Shown piece by piece: positions 50,540 to 63,383 of a DNA stretch of 64,000 bases. Source of the DNA: Adineta ricciae (lineage: Eukaryota; Rotifera; Eurotatoria; Adinetida; Adinetidae); NCBI GenBank assembly GCA_905250025.1, contig CAJNOJ010000133.1, forward strand, positions 186,001 through 250,000, given 5' to 3'. Under the pieces are notes generated by a model that was given only the letters and a program-made list of their open reading frames with translations, was not told where the DNA came from and did no database searches. Positions within the stretch are counted from its first letter, which is position 1. The number at the start of each line of letters is the position of its first letter. Both the position numbers and the translations under genes were made by a program.

Positions 50540-51822
50540 TCATGCTGCCCGATTCGCCACCATACGGATCCAATCGATGTAGGCTGAAGTTTTTGTAAAT
50601 ACTGTGGGGAATGCACGTCTTCCACAGCCAATAGCATAACTAACGACCCCAGCAACGTACCAACGACCATTCTTTGAATATAACAGACCACCTCCACTAT
50701 CTCCTTGGCATGATCTAAAGAATAGAATATGAAATAATGAGACTTATGCCTCCACGAGAAGCAAACCCATGATCTTTGTCAACAGGACCATTCGGAGCGG
50801 TACAAATTTGCTTTTGTGGATCATAGGCAAAGTACATCGAACAATCCGAGATTACGCGAAGTCGAGCTTGAAGGAGAACGGGACTTCCACTCTCCTTTAC
50901 GTTATATATTGTATTTCCCCAGCCAGCCACGTAGACAGTTGAATCCAATGGTGGTTCAACAATCTAAATACATCAATATTCATACAATGGAAGAAAAAAA
51001 AACAGATTGATTCGTATATCTACGAACATTATCGACAAGACAGATAGGCTGAATTTCTTTTGTGAATTGAATCGGTGTAGCTAGTTTGATGATACCAATA
51101 TCGTCTGTAGAACGATATTCATCATAGTTTGGATGTAAGATCAATTTTGCAATACGTATCAGTTGACCCGATGACGAACGATCATGTGCGCCAACACGAA
51201 CGAAATAATTGCCGAGATCATTCGAATAATCCAGACAATGTGCTGCCGTCAAGACATTCAGTTCATCAATGATCACTCCACCACAATCGTGACTGCCTTT
51301 ATATTGTAATGAAACAGCCCATGGAAATGAATGTGCTTTCGCCTGAAGACCATTTACAATTCGAGCAGATGCATGTAGATATGGTGAATAAAATGTCTGA
51401 CCACATTGCGATCCAGCAACAGAAGTTACAGATTGGCAACAAAAACGTACTTTGTAATCAGGACAAGGCGACGAGCGAGAACCACTACAGAAAAGACCAT
51501 CACGATTAATCAATGTTTGGTATGCGCCAGAGGGGTTCGTACTTGGCCGAACTACAGCGTGCTCAACATTTAAGACTGTATCACACTGAACTGAATTTCC
51601 GTATAATTGTCGAATGGTGACAAGATCTTCAACATCGTATCCATTATTGAGCGATGGATTCTGCGTATTGAACCATGAAGTCCAACTAGCTTGAGTTAGA
51701 TCACATTTTGTATCCGAAAATATCGATTGTTCTTGGCCGGCAAAAACATTCGATGATAAAAGTATCAGATTGATGAGAATTACAATCAATGGCATCATTG
51801 TCGTTCTTTTCGAAGGCACCAA
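50540..51822 (-). CDS. Secreted trypsin-like serine protease with WxxW domain
   Basis: Three exons: 51028-51822, 50767-50963, 50540-50713. An N-terminal signal peptide (MPLIVILINLILLSSNVFAG) is followed by a WxxW-type domain, as in mucins and CILP: WTSWFNTQNPSLNNGYD, a central VQCDT and CPDYKVRFCC. Then comes an S1 peptidase: activation site ARIVNGLQA, catalytic His in LTAAHC, Asp in TDDIGIIKL and Ser in SCQGDSGGG, with GWGN before it. The triad is complete, so it should be active after cleavage before IVNG. An Asp at the specificity position is not visible, because the residue six before the Ser is His/Gly where trypsins have Asp; specificity is therefore open. It is probably extracellular digestion or defence. 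WxxW plus S1 is an uncommon combination. Confidence 0.88.
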
Positions 51823-53493
51823 TTGATATTGGGAAAGGGCTTTCGGAGGAAATCATCATATAAGTACTCTATTTTTTCATTTCTTTTTCTCGACAGATTA
51901 TTTTGCTGTAATTTGTCCCTTTAGCTATATGCATTGATGAAATATAATATCGAAAACAATCAGAAATGGAGATTAAATTCAAGAAATCGAAATGCAAAGT
52001 ATGAAGACGTCACGACAGAGGTTTAAACATATGATACTTTCATTTTCATTTCTCTGGAAATATGTCATGCCTGTACGCGACTAGCTGTTCAATGTACACA
52101 TACTTCATTCAGAAGATGATTTCGAACTCGTACATACACTCTTGTACTTATTAACACGATTCATATTTTTTATTTGAGAGGATACAAAAGAGCGTCATCA
52201 ATGTAGACACATCACTTTATTATCAACAAATATTTGGAGAGTGTGCGTCCGTATATACCTGATCGTTTCGTCATTGATTGATTTACGTAAATAGACGATA
52301 CTTGATAAATTCGAAGCATTCTTATTATTAATAGATTCAGATAGCAGTCATTTGCGAACAAAATTTTGTGGTAGAAAGTGCTTAGTTTTCTCTTCACATC
52401 TGATCGAATCATGTTGAACAAAAAGAACATAAGTCAATTTTCTATGATTAATGCATGAGCATTAGTAATCTAGATGATTATTCTCTTTTTTTTCTATCTT
52501 TTATGATTGATATAGTTTTTGCCAATGAAGGAGTCAAAATTTTCCGATGCGTATAAAACCATGATTGTATTCGAGCAAATGATATATTTATAAGGTATTC
52601 ATTAGTCTAATTGCTAGTCATTGGTCGACTTTTGCCACACTTTTCACATCATATGCCTTCATCGATATATGTATCTTACAGGCCATTCTGTCTCGAAATG
52701 CGCTACAATCATTCTTGTAACGTGTAACATTTCTCCTTCGATCGAAACCATGAAAAATGCGTAAAATAGTCAGTGTCCTTTTCTCGCTGTCTTTTCTACC
52801 TAATGAAGTATACACATATGACTCAGAACTTAATTGAATACGACGGTGGAGTTCTGCTCGTGTAGGAAAACGTGCTGTTTGTTTTCCTTTTTTCACACAC
52901 ATTACTTGTATTATGGTGAGGAAAAGTGACGTCAGGAAAGGTAACATATAGATTATTTGAAATACCCATATTCCCTCATCTTACGTTATATCTATGATTG
53001 TATACAAATCACTTCTGAATCAGAAATTTGTCTTTCTTTCAAAGAATTCGATATAAAAACAGTAGCAACGATGCACTTTTTCATACTAACAATTGCATTC
53101 GAGTTAACTTCGCTACGACGACATTTACGATGAATCATCCATTGCGTTTCAACACTACACCATAGAGAGAAGGAACAGAACAGCCGAGAAGAAGAGAGAA
53201 CCTATGTAAAAAGTTATATAGTTGACGATGTCTTTCGTCGCTGACTCATTTTGCTAACACAACACATAAACTGAGTGAATGACACGAAATAAAAACCGGT
53301 TTTGTTCTCATTTTTAATCCAAAACAAGTCGAGTCGATTGGAGATATGTTGCGTTGCTGATGTCTAGCGGCCAAAGGTCATAGATTTATTCATTGCATCT
53401 ACCGATCGATTAGCCTTTTTCCTTCCTATACTTTTCTATATTCTAGATCACTCTCTTTGTCGTCTTCTTTTTCTTTTTCTTTCCTATTCGTTC
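51823..53493. other. Divergent intergenic, protease / DUSP
   Basis: No gene pattern found. Includes the promoters of both flanking genes. Confidence 0.5.
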
Positions 53494-55107
53494 ATGGCTG
53501 CATGCATAGTTGAAGAGGCATCGGCTGCAACACCAATTCATTGTCAGACAACAAATATCATGGAACATACGCCACCATCGGCCAACTCCGACTCAAATCA
53601 TCATCGCTGTTCGTTCACTTTTCATACGACAAATATGAAAAATGATTCGTCGGGAAAAATCAATCAGGAAGCAACGGCATCAATATCAAGAAAACGACGA
53701 TTGAGTCAGACTGAAACTTACAGTACGAATTGCGTAAAAACACAAACAAAAATTGATAGCAGCTGTCAATCACAAGCTGTGCCAATCAATGCTAGTAAGA
53801 TTCGTATCTCAATATATGTGAAACCTAACTGGTTATTTTCAAACTGTTTAGCTCCAACAACACCAACCCGACCAACGTCTTTATCATTAACTAATCTAGC
53901 CTTTAGTCAATCAACTTCACTTTTACGTACCTGTCTTAGTCATCCATCAACATCGCCAAGTATATTTCCTAGTTCGGACGATAATGCATTATCACCATTC
54001 AAATTCACATCTCTACCTGAACTTTCTTCGCCATCGGCAAAACGTCTTCGTCCACAAACGTTATGTTTCACGCCAACATGTTCATCAGTGACTACCGTTT
54101 CGCATCAGTCATCTTCAATCGGTTCGATTAGTCCAACCGATCTAGCCGATAAAATGAAAGAGAAAATACCACTGACCATTTTCGATTGTGGTTCACCATT
54201 TCGTCATAGTGAACATCGTATACGTAATTCTATTCTACTTCGTGTAGCCGATAAAATCTCTCGTAAACGTTTGAAGACAAATGGCAACCATTCTTCGGCG
54301 ATCGACTCGAAACAATTACATGAAAGTCAATTTATCATTCTCTATGATGATAACAACAACACACGTCGTCAATATTCGATACCTTCCTCATCGGATGATG
54401 AACAGTTGTCAGCAGCGTTTAAATGCGCGTATGAAGAAATTAAACGTTATCTAACAACCAATTCTCCCTCAATACTCATTCTGAATTGTCCATTCAGTCA
54501 ATTTCTCGACTTATACCCACTTTTATGTGAATCTCTTCAACCACGATCCTGTCCATCATCCCCAACGAACCACGTCGATGAATCATCACCACCCCAAACA
54601 GCTCCTCCGACACACACTTCATTTTTACTTCCAACAACAACAACAACTGAACAACCTGACATCGATAATCATCCGATGACACATATCATCGACGGATTAT
54701 ACATCGGCAGTGAAACGAATGCCAAAAACCTCGAAGAACTATCGTCCGAACGAATACGATCGATCGTGAATGTTACTTCGCACGTGCCTCTATACCATTC
54801 TGAACAATTTCAATACTGTCATTTACCTGCTGACGATACGCAAAAACAAAATCTGTTAGAATATTTCGATCAAGCCTACTCATTTATTTGTAAATCCCTT
54901 GAGAATAATGAGAAAGTTCTTGTTCACTGCGTTGCTGGTATCAGTCGCTCGCCGGCCATCGTTATCGGTTTTCTCATGCGTTATGCAAAAATGAATATGA
55001 ATGATGCATATGATTTCGTGAAGAGAAAACGTTCAATCGTCTCACCTAATCTCAATTTCATGGGACAATTATTAGAATATGAAAAGAAGCTAAAACAAGA
55101 CAAATAA
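53494..55107 (+). CDS. Dual-specificity MAP-kinase phosphatase with rhodanese-like domain
   Basis: Single exon, 537 codons. Residues 1-210 are Ser/Thr/Pro-rich and probably disordered. Residues ~220-345 resemble the Cdc25/rhodanese MAPK-binding domain: IPLTIFDCGSPFRHSEHRIR, then basic SRKRLK, then FIILYDD. After a Pro/Thr linker the C-terminal 140 residues are a DSP catalytic domain, with MTHIIDGLYIGSETNAKN, the general acid in LPADDTQKQNL and the P-loop VHCVAGISRSPA (HC-x5-R-S). It dephosphorylates Thr and Tyr of MAP kinases; the layout best fits the DUSP8/16/10 group, which acts on JNK and p38. That subgroup call is weaker than the family call. Confidence 0.9.
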   Translation: MAACIVEEASAATPIHCQTTNIMEHTPPSANSDSNHHRCSFTFHTTNMKNDSSGKINQEATASISRKRRLSQTETYSTNCVKTQTKIDSSCQSQAVPINASKIRISIYVKPNWLFSNCLAPTTPTRPTSLSLTNLAFSQSTSLLRTCLSHPSTSPSIFPSSDDNALSPFKFTSLPELSSPSAKRLRPQTLCFTPTCSSVTTVSHQSSSIGSISPTDLADKMKEKIPLTIFDCGSPFRHSEHRIRNSILLRVADKISRKRLKTNGNHSSAIDSKQLHESQFIILYDDNNNTRRQYSIPSSSDDEQLSAAFKCAYEEIKRYLTTNSPSILILNCPFSQFLDLYPLLCESLQPRSCPSSPTNHVDESSPPQTAPPTHTSFLLPTTTTTEQPDIDNHPMTHIIDGLYIGSETNAKNLEELSSERIRSIVNVTSHVPLYHSEQFQYCHLPADDTQKQNLLEYFDQAYSFICKSLENNEKVLVHCVAGISRSPAIVIGFLMRYAKMNMNDAYDFVKRKRSIVSPNLNFMGQLLEYEKKLKQDK

Positions 55108-56204
55108 TCATTCTGCTTTTTAGTTTGTTTTCTTTCTTTTTAATGTTTATGAATATTGTGCATATATCGTTATTGCTTGTTTCCCTTTTGTTATTACAAG
55201 AAAATACAGATCAAACTAATGAAAATAAAATCCATCAGTCTAGAAATACGCGGGTGAGTTTTATGTAATTACAATTAGTCATTGGCAGAATGAGTGATGT
55301 AATCGAAGGAAAGATGATCAGTCAGTAAGCGAAGAATCTAACTTAGTCAGTTTACATTAATCATCTCGTATTACTTTGACATCATCGATTCAAGTGTTAC
55401 TCCCATCGAGAAATGATCTATTCGATGTTTGAAGAAATGAAAACCAGATGAATAATCATCAAGAAATGATGCATATATCTGACAATGAGAAAACTACCTG
55501 AATCGAATATGAATCATCAATTTAAGTACATGTACTATCTCGTCAAGTCAGCGTAGTTCTATTTGATTCAACCGAATTCTTTAGCATAGAAGAGAATGTC
55601 TTTTGTGTGGATCGCATGAATTATTGATACGTAACTAAATTTAGCTATTAGATCAACGTGAAATGATTCATGGTGAAAGATATAATAAGATTATTAGAAT
55701 ATTAATAGAATGTTATTATTTAAAATAAGTGCTAATTTAAGGCATACAGAGAATGCGTTCTATTTTCAGTCGAGTATCTCTAACAATAAAGAGAATGGAT
55801 TATATCACCGATTGTTCATAGATGACAAAGCATAACACGCGACGAGAAAAGATCGCGGGCAATCAAGTATATATCGTGATTTCATTTGCATAATCTTGAT
55901 AATATTATTCAAGATGTCGCTATTCGTGTTCACACTATCAATATTCAAGTTTTCAGCGTAAGCTGCGCTGAGTCCTACTTTTCGAACCTTGCTCACATAA
56001 ACAAAGGCGAGAAAGAAATAAGAAAATGTCTTTCCAGACAATGAGCTTCGCCCATTATGATATCTGTTCATTTGTTTTTCTTTCTTTAAGTCAATTGGAA
56101 AAAAACACACACACATACACGGAAAAAAATATGAGAAAACAAAATCTAACAAAACAAGTCCATTGAGATACATATACATATATAATATACACATGAAATT
56201 CGAT
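55108..56204. other. Convergent intergenic, DUSP / diacylglycerol kinase
   Basis: 3' flanks only. A 146-codon open frame at 55805-56245 is a shadow of the kinase 3' end. Confidence 0.5.
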
Positions 56205-58858
56205 TTATCTATTGTCATTTCGTAAAACCAATACTTGACCGGCATGTGTCACATTGACAGCAACGGAATCTGGTAAATAGAATGGTTCCCCATCCATTTG
56301 TGCTGTCATCGGACTACAGATTTCAATACGTACGTTACTACATTGTGCTATACGTATACCCCGAAAGCCCATATGGATCGTAGCCATGTGAGTTGTACTT
56401 AAGCCGACGACTTCGACTTTCTTATCACCAAAATCTTGTCGATCAAATCGACCAATCGGAGTTGTGATTGTTGTTACAGATGGTAGATTGAGTTGATCAC
56501 TGGGACAATCGTTTAGTGTTACTAACTCGTAAACTTCATGTGTATTTGCTGGTAGATCAATGATTTCAATTGAACTTGTCGAAATTTCTTGAAATGAATC
56601 ACAATCTTTTTGAATGATGATCGTTTGAGAGGAGGTCGACGATGTATTCGATGATTTACCCCACGGATTTGTACCTGATGCATAACATGGAATATTCAAT
56701 ACTAATAATGTATGACAATTACGTATGGAATCCGTTAGATCTTCTCCATCACATATCAAACGTATATAGGAACTTAAATTCCACATTTTTGAACGTGCAA
56801 AATCATTTAAATATTTACGACTTTCATTTAAATACATAAATTTATTCTTTAATGGCGAAGAGAACTTTCCTGGATCCTGTTTTCGACGTTCGTGAAATTC
56901 CAAAGCGATAGCTGCGTCCAAGCCAAAGCTCATATAATTAATAAAACGTGTATTCGGCAAAGTACGGTTATTTTGATACGACGCACGATTTCTATCACGA
57001 ACAAATTTCGGATGATTAATTAACGACAGAAGTGTTCGTGATGCAGTCGAGTTATCTTCTTGACGATTCTCGACTTGTTCAATTGTGACTTGCCAACGAT
57101 CTAAGGCGGTTGATAATGCTCGAGGTATTTGTGTTAAAATCGATATTAAACGTTTGGAATCATATTGCTCACCCCATAGTAAAACTCGTGAAAGATCATT
57201 ACCTGTTCCCAGGGGACATATACTGACAGGTGGATTATTCAAGGATGGATAAAGTTCTGCTAAGCAACTGAGTACCCAGCCGACGGTTCCATCACCACCG
57301 AAAACGCATATACGAATGTTTGCTAATGACGAGTAGATTTCCAGAGCACGGAAAATAGTTGCATCATTTTCGAGTAGAAACACTTGACGAGGATTGAGAA
57401 GATGTAAAAGTTTTCGATAGATTTTCTCTCCGCTCTGACCACCGGAACGTTTATTAATGAACAGAAGTAATGGCGTATAATTGTCTGTAGATGTGGATGA
57501 GTCATTCGAGGTATGAAAACGATATTGAGCACGAAAATGAGATGGAGGACCAGGAATGCGACGCAACCATTGTGGTCGAACAATGATATTTCTAGAAGAA
57601 AATAATCAACTTGATTCTTTTTCTTTTCAAAGCACGTTTACTTTAATATTCCATAATCACATTTATTCTTTTCATCTTGATTAAATATCTGATCCCAGCA
57701 CCGACGATGATACCCACGTAAGCACCACAAACATTGAAAACCACTCGATATGCCAGACATTTTGGGACTGGTACTGTCACCTCCAAGGGTTCTGCTTGAT
57801 GAACCTTTCGTCATCGCATCTAATGAGGGCATTGTCGAAGGTCGATTGCTACCAAATATAGAACTTGACATCGATTTGCGTTTACACAGCGCACATGGTT
57901 TCGTGAGAATGGAAACATGTGACCAGTAGTGTCGATCGAACCGATTTGGATCGTTGATATCTTTTTGATTGTAGGAATTTGGATTGATCGGTTCCGAGAA
58001 TGACGGACGACATGGTGGAATTAGATTGGTTGTTGATGTTGTTGCTGCTTGTAAATCGAGAAGATGATGAGTATGTACAATCAGTGAACATGATTCACAT
58101 TGAAGAAATTCAACAAATTGATTTGATTTCGGCTCTTTACATGAGAAAAAGCCACAAGGTTGAGCTGAAGATATATCAGTCATTTTATACGGAAACCAAC
58201 AATGTGATGTTGGAGTAGCACGATCACTCCAATCGACACCATACGAAATCGATGAATTCGTTTCGGATGATGCATTTGAAGATGATGAAGAAGACGTGGG
58301 CTGTAATATTCTAGAAAGGAGAAAATGTGTTTTCTAAGTGTCAGTTTTTTTTTAGCGTTAGTACTTTTTCACATTGGCGAGCAGTTCTTCACTGGTTTGC
58401 TGCAGATCTTGTTCAGGAATAGCATTCATATAGTCGGCTGATGATGGAAAAATGAAAGATGGTTCATCATCATCATTACTATTATTAATTCCATTTTTGA
58501 GAGTGATTAATCGAGAATACTTGTGTTCATAGGATGGAGATAACTGTTCAGTTGGTGTTGTGGGCAATGATATTGATTCAGTTCGATCTAATTTCTTGTG
58601 TTTAGTTTGGATTGTACGACGATTAGAATCGATATCTAATTGACGTAAATCACTTTCGAGGGTTCGCGGTGAATGTGTGCGATGAATATCGTGATTGTAA
58701 TTTGTTAATGTTTCACAGTCACGTGGTTCGCTAATAAAGTCAAAACTTGAATGGTACGGCTTGGTCGTTGTGGGCGAGGGTAAGGTTGTGTGAAACGACG
58801 CAGGATACTCGAGTCGATGTGCTGATCGTGATATTGTTGGCGATGTTGACTCTGCCAT
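56205..58858 (-). CDS. Diacylglycerol kinase with two C1-like regions
   Basis: Three exons: 58365-58858, 57642-58310, 56205-57591; about 850 residues. It phosphorylates diacylglycerol to phosphatidic acid. Exon 1 is a Ser/Thr-rich regulatory segment. Exon 2 holds two cysteine/histidine-rich C1-type regions: HCWFPYK..PCGFFSC..CESCSLIVHTHH, and HYWSHVSILTKPCALCKRK with QCLWCLRGYHRRCW. Exon 3 is the catalytic domain, with PLLLFINKRSGGQSG, the ATP-site motif VFGGDGTVGWVL, ICPLGTGNDLSRVL, and an accessory domain containing INYMSFGLDAAIALEFHERR and IPCYASGTNPWGK. No EF hands or PH domain are seen, so it is of the small C1-C1-catalytic layout. The first exon starts just after a TTTCTAG acceptor-like site. 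Confidence 0.92.
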
Positions 58859-61147
58859 ACTTTCTAGATGAAAAAAAAAGAAGAAAGTGACTGAAAAATC
58901 GCGAAAGTATGTTTACAATATAAACATTATGAAGGCAAAAAAAGGAACGGATAGGGGAAGGAAAAAAACGCAAACGATGTTATTTCTCTAAGTAATAGTC
59001 TACTCATCAACAGTGTGAACATCTTTATAGGATGTGACAGTTATTTCTTTTTTTCTCTCTCTCTCATTTTTTTTCTGTATGCGTGTGTCGCCTTTCTCTC
59101 TTTCTTACGACATGTTGTCTACCCACGTCGATGTCGACGATCGATGAAGATAATAATGATGATATGGGAGACTGCCACATCTGTTTTTGTCAAGAAAAGG
59201 ACAACAATGAAATTGTCTTCATTGTCTCACTACTATATCTACTCCTACTGTGCGTGCTATATATGTATATGAGGCATGGCATAATAAAAGAAAATAGAAA
59301 TGAAATTCAAAGCATTCTGTTCTTTCCCTCTCTTCTAGTTTCATTCTTCCAAAACTTATCTATTTATGACCTTGAGTCCCTCTAATATGATTAAATCATC
59401 CTACCTGTTTGTATCAGATTTCCTTAATTAGTCGTTGTTTTTATTATTAGACATCAATTACTTTTATTAATTAAACGAATATCTTGATATGAATGGAAAA
59501 GGCATTGATAGATATTGAAGTTTGTTTTTCTTTTTTCTAATTTTTTTTTTGACAGACTAACCGAACTCACACCCGCAGTAGAAGGAAAAAGAAAAAAAGC
59601 GTTTGTTATCAGACGGAACTGGCGAGTATTTTTTTTCTTTCTCTTTTTTTTCTCTTGCAATACCATTGAGAACGGGTTAGCGCATACGTCTTCGTGTGTC
59701 TATATACAATAAAGGAAAAGAGAAAAAAAAACGCGGCGAAGGTAAACGACGTATATACATAAATCACTCGTAGCTCAAACTACGATAAAATATTCCTGCG
59801 GAAAGTCCTTTTATCGTCCCATTCTCTTTCGCATAAGTCACTCTGATATTCACAGGCAGAATCAACCTAACAAGTACGAAAACGTTGTCACCTGACGCAA
59901 ACACCCACGCTGGACTTACATCCTTGTACTTTGAATATTATCATGTATTCGTCATTCTTTACATATGACACAAACAATGAAGAAAAGAACGATTTAAACA
60001 CGCACGCAATCATGCATTTGAAACAATATTTTATCTCGTTACTGGAAAAAAAGTGACGGCGACAGATGCATAAAAATAGTCAGTCTTACTTAACTAGATA
60101 TGTAATCATCGAAATCTCGATATAAACTCGAGAAAAATGCTCGAAATAATCACTAGTTATGCGATTATTCTCGTTGACAATGAAGTAGAAAGCAAATCGA
60201 ACTAGTCGAAGCAATTTGACTAATCATCAGAAAATTACATTTCATGTTCGAATAAATAATGAGCTTCTTCAGTAATTAAAGCCTTTCTCTTTCATTATGC
60301 TCCATTCAACTACATCAAATATTCTTTAATTCATTCACGTCAATCATTTTTTTGTGATAAATGTTCTTCTTAATGTTTTCTTCATTGTTTCGATCTGCAT
60401 CATAAACTTATTTGATGTTCGAAAAACATCGACAGTAGACGAATCGAACTTTTCCTATTCAATATCAAGATTTGATCAAATCGATGCATAGAAAGCATCC
60501 ATGCGAATATATTATTAGAGATAAATGTACTTCTTCGAACAACTGAAGCGTATTATGATCGAATTGCATTGACATTTCTATCAACGAAGTAGGTCTACGG
60601 GAAAAAAACAAGTGCTCATTCATGTTCTTCCTCGACAAGTACACTTGAAGAGTGAAATCAAAAGGAACGAAGAAGGAAAATAGGAAAAGGAAATGAAAGT
60701 GAAAGAATCTATTTTCAGAACATTGGGTATCATGTTCAGTCAAAGCAATAGATGAATTTCGCGATAGAACAAGAAGAAGTTCAGCGTGAGTCAGTGCGAT
60801 TGTCACTTCTTCGAAGTTGTACGCATAGGGAAATATCAGTTATGTATCAATGTTGGTGATAGCGAGAGATTGATTGATGAAAATCATACATTCGATGATT
60901 TATTGGGAAGAAGTTAGCAAGTAGACAATGATCTTTGTTAACGAAATATTGATACATATGTGAGAAGAAGAGAAGACCTCTTTCGACTACCAATCAGTCA
61001 TTGATTGGAGAAAGCGAAGGACCAATTGTATAAAAACATGCTTGAGACGTTTATTGCTTGTTTGTTGTATATTTCTTCGTTCGACGTGTCTAATACTAAA
61101 AGTCAATTCGAATAACATTTCGAATCAGCATCTGATTAACGAGAAAC
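58859..61147. other. Divergent intergenic, diacylglycerol kinase / HRD1
   Basis: AT-rich; one candidate small open frame (given separately). An open frame at 60465-60806 on the minus strand shows no domain. Confidence 0.5.
59131..59385 (+). CDS. Candidate small membrane protein (84 aa), unconfirmed
   Basis: An acidic start (MSTIDEDNNDDMGD) leads to a CHICFC cluster and then one clear hydrophobic helix (FIVSLLYLLLLCVLYMYM). That ordering (acidic, Cys pair, one span, basic flank RHGIIKENR) is more gene-like than the other short frames around it. No homologue recognised. It could be a first exon of a longer gene or chance. Confidence 0.25.
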   Translation: MSTIDEDNNDDMGDCHICFCQEKDNNEIVFIVSLLYLLLLCVLYMYMRHGIIKENRNEIQSILFFPSLLVSFFQNLSIYDLESL

Positions 61148-63383
61148 ATGCCACAAATTGCATCAATGAAACCTGGATACTTGGTATTAGTTAGTTTTTT
61201 CATGACCTCTGCTGTAATAACCAATGCATTCTATGCGAAAAAACAATTCTATCCATCTGTTGTCTATCTGACGAAATCAAGTACAAGTCTTGCAGTAAAT
61301 AGTTGAGCGTTTGACTTCAGCTATGCAATCAATGTTTGCGTCTTTTAGGTTCTTTATCTTCAGGCATTAGTGTTTGTTGTTCTGCTCGGAAAAGTTTTAC
61401 AAAGAATATTCCTTGGTCAATTACGAGCCATTGAAACTGAGGTTTGTCGCGCAAAGTGAATTTGGTATTCGTAGTTGTTCTTGTATTTCTAGCATCTGTA
61501 TGATCGAACATGGTTTTCAGTAACGGAAACATGTTTAGCATTTACTGTTTTTCGTGATGATTTCAGTCCACGTTTCGTTGGTTTATTCGCGATTTTATTA
61601 TTTCTAAAATGTTTTCACTGGTTACTAGAAGATCGAGTAGATTACGTAAGTTCGACATTCATTCGATCGATTCATTCGACGTGCTGTTTCGTATTTACAG
61701 ATGGAACAAAGTCCTGTTCTTGGTCCGATATTTCACGCACGTGTGATCAGTAAGTTTACGACTGTGTATTTCTGCGTAAAAGTCAATCTGTGGGATTAGG
61801 TTTATCAAGTGTTTTATTTCTTCTGGATTATTTCTTCGTCATATCAGCTTATTCTCATACAATAACACGAGGAGCATCTGTACAAATTGTATTTGGTTTT
61901 GAAGTAAGATCACTTTTCGTTCTTTCTTTTGTTCACTTATTCGTGCGGATCTTCTAGTATGCAATTCTTCTTGTTGCTGTTGTTTCAACTGCTATGAAAT
62001 ACATTCTTCATACAATTGAGATTCGCACCGGTGAACAGTGGGAAAGTAAAGGTGTATTTATGCTTTATTCGGATCTTGTTCTTGGCTTTTTCCGTGTGTT
62101 ACTCTATATGATATTTATGATTGTTATGATGAAAATTCACACATTTCCTCTCTTTGCTATTCGACCAATGTTTATTGCCATGAAGTATGTTTGTTTATTC
62201 TTGGATTTTCTTCTTCGAATCTTCGTTTTCAGAGCATTCCGTAAATCATGTAGTGATGTGATCGAATCACGACGAGCTATCCGTAATTTAAATACTATGT
62301 ATCCAGATTTAACTGCAGAGGAACTTGCTAACGTAGCAGATACAACATGTATCATATGTCGTGAGGAAATGCAGGTACAACAGAGTATTAAACGTCTCGG
62401 TTGTCAACATATTTTCCATAAAAATTGTTTACGTTCGTGGTTTCAACGACAGCAAACTTGTAAGTCAAGGGTATCAAGTGTGTTTTTCTGGTAAATATCG
62501 ACGACATTGTAGGTCCTATTTGTCGAACAACGGTTCTACGCCCCGCAGCTCCTCGAGCAGCCGCTGCTGGAGCAGCAGGAGGTCAACAACCACAGAATCA
62601 ACAAGCACAACAACAACACGCTCAAGTTCCCAATGCTGGAGGTAGATATAAATACAAAGAAATGATTGATAATTATTCATTCTAGTTCAAGTTCCATCAG
62701 GTGCTTCATCTTCTGTACCACCTTCATCAGCTTCAGCATCGCCACCTCCATCCTCGGCAACTACTTCACCAATTCCACCCATTTTTAATTTCACGCCATT
62801 GAATCCAACAGCTGCTCAAGCATCGTCACCAACTACGTTGTTTTCGCCACCTATGTCATTTCCCATGGTATTACCACCATTTGGTATGTTTATGTAACAG
62901 GGAAAACATGAAAATAAACTCGATATTTCCTGTTAATATTAATTAGCTTTTCCACCTCCACCTTTACCACCCGTGAACTTCACAGGAATGTCAGAAGAAG
63001 CAATTCGAGCTATGGAAGGCACAGAACTAGCACACGTTCAAGCACGTATTCAATGTTTGCGCAATGTAAGAAATCTACTAGATGCATCAATGACACAAAT
63101 GCAGCAATACATGAATATTGTATCTACACAAAGGTTAGTTCGACGAATGCACTTTTAATCAAAGCTAATCATTGTTTTTGTGTTCTTTAGTAATATGGAA
63201 AATAGTTCACAGATATTAAAAAATCTGAAAAATGACGTTGATGAAACTTTCACTTCACCATTGAATCCAGTTGTCGAAGAAAACGACACTGATCTCATTC
63301 GTCGACGTCGTTTAGAACACTTAGCAAACCGAGGGACAACAGCGTTCGGAGACAATCAGGATGAAAAGAATGACAATGCTTAA
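61148..63383 (+). CDS. SYVN1: HRD1/SYVN1, ER-associated degradation ubiquitin ligase
   Basis: Eleven exons: 61148-61295, 61349-61441, 61493-61645, 61701-61749, 61800-61903, 61958-62184, 62233-62459, 62513-62641, 62686-62883, 62947-63133, 63191-63383. HRD1 is the multi-span ER ligase and channel that exports misfolded proteins for proteasome decay. The hydrophobic N-terminal half shows YLVLVSFFMTSAVITNAFY, ALVFVVLLGKVLQRIF, FVGLFAILLFLKCFHWLLED, VLFLLDYFFVISAY and VLLYMIFMIVMMKIHTFPLF. The RING-H2 finger is CIICREEM..CQHIFHKNCLRSWF..CPIC. The Pro/Ala/Gln-rich cytosolic tail ends with a helical FTGMSEEAIRAMEG..ARIQCLRNVRNLLD segment as in animal HRD1, the contact for partner proteins. Length and order are complete. 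Confidence 0.96.

Noticed and set aside
60465..60806. 113-codon minus-strand frame
   Set aside because: Phe/His-rich composition without motif; likely chance in AT-rich DNA.
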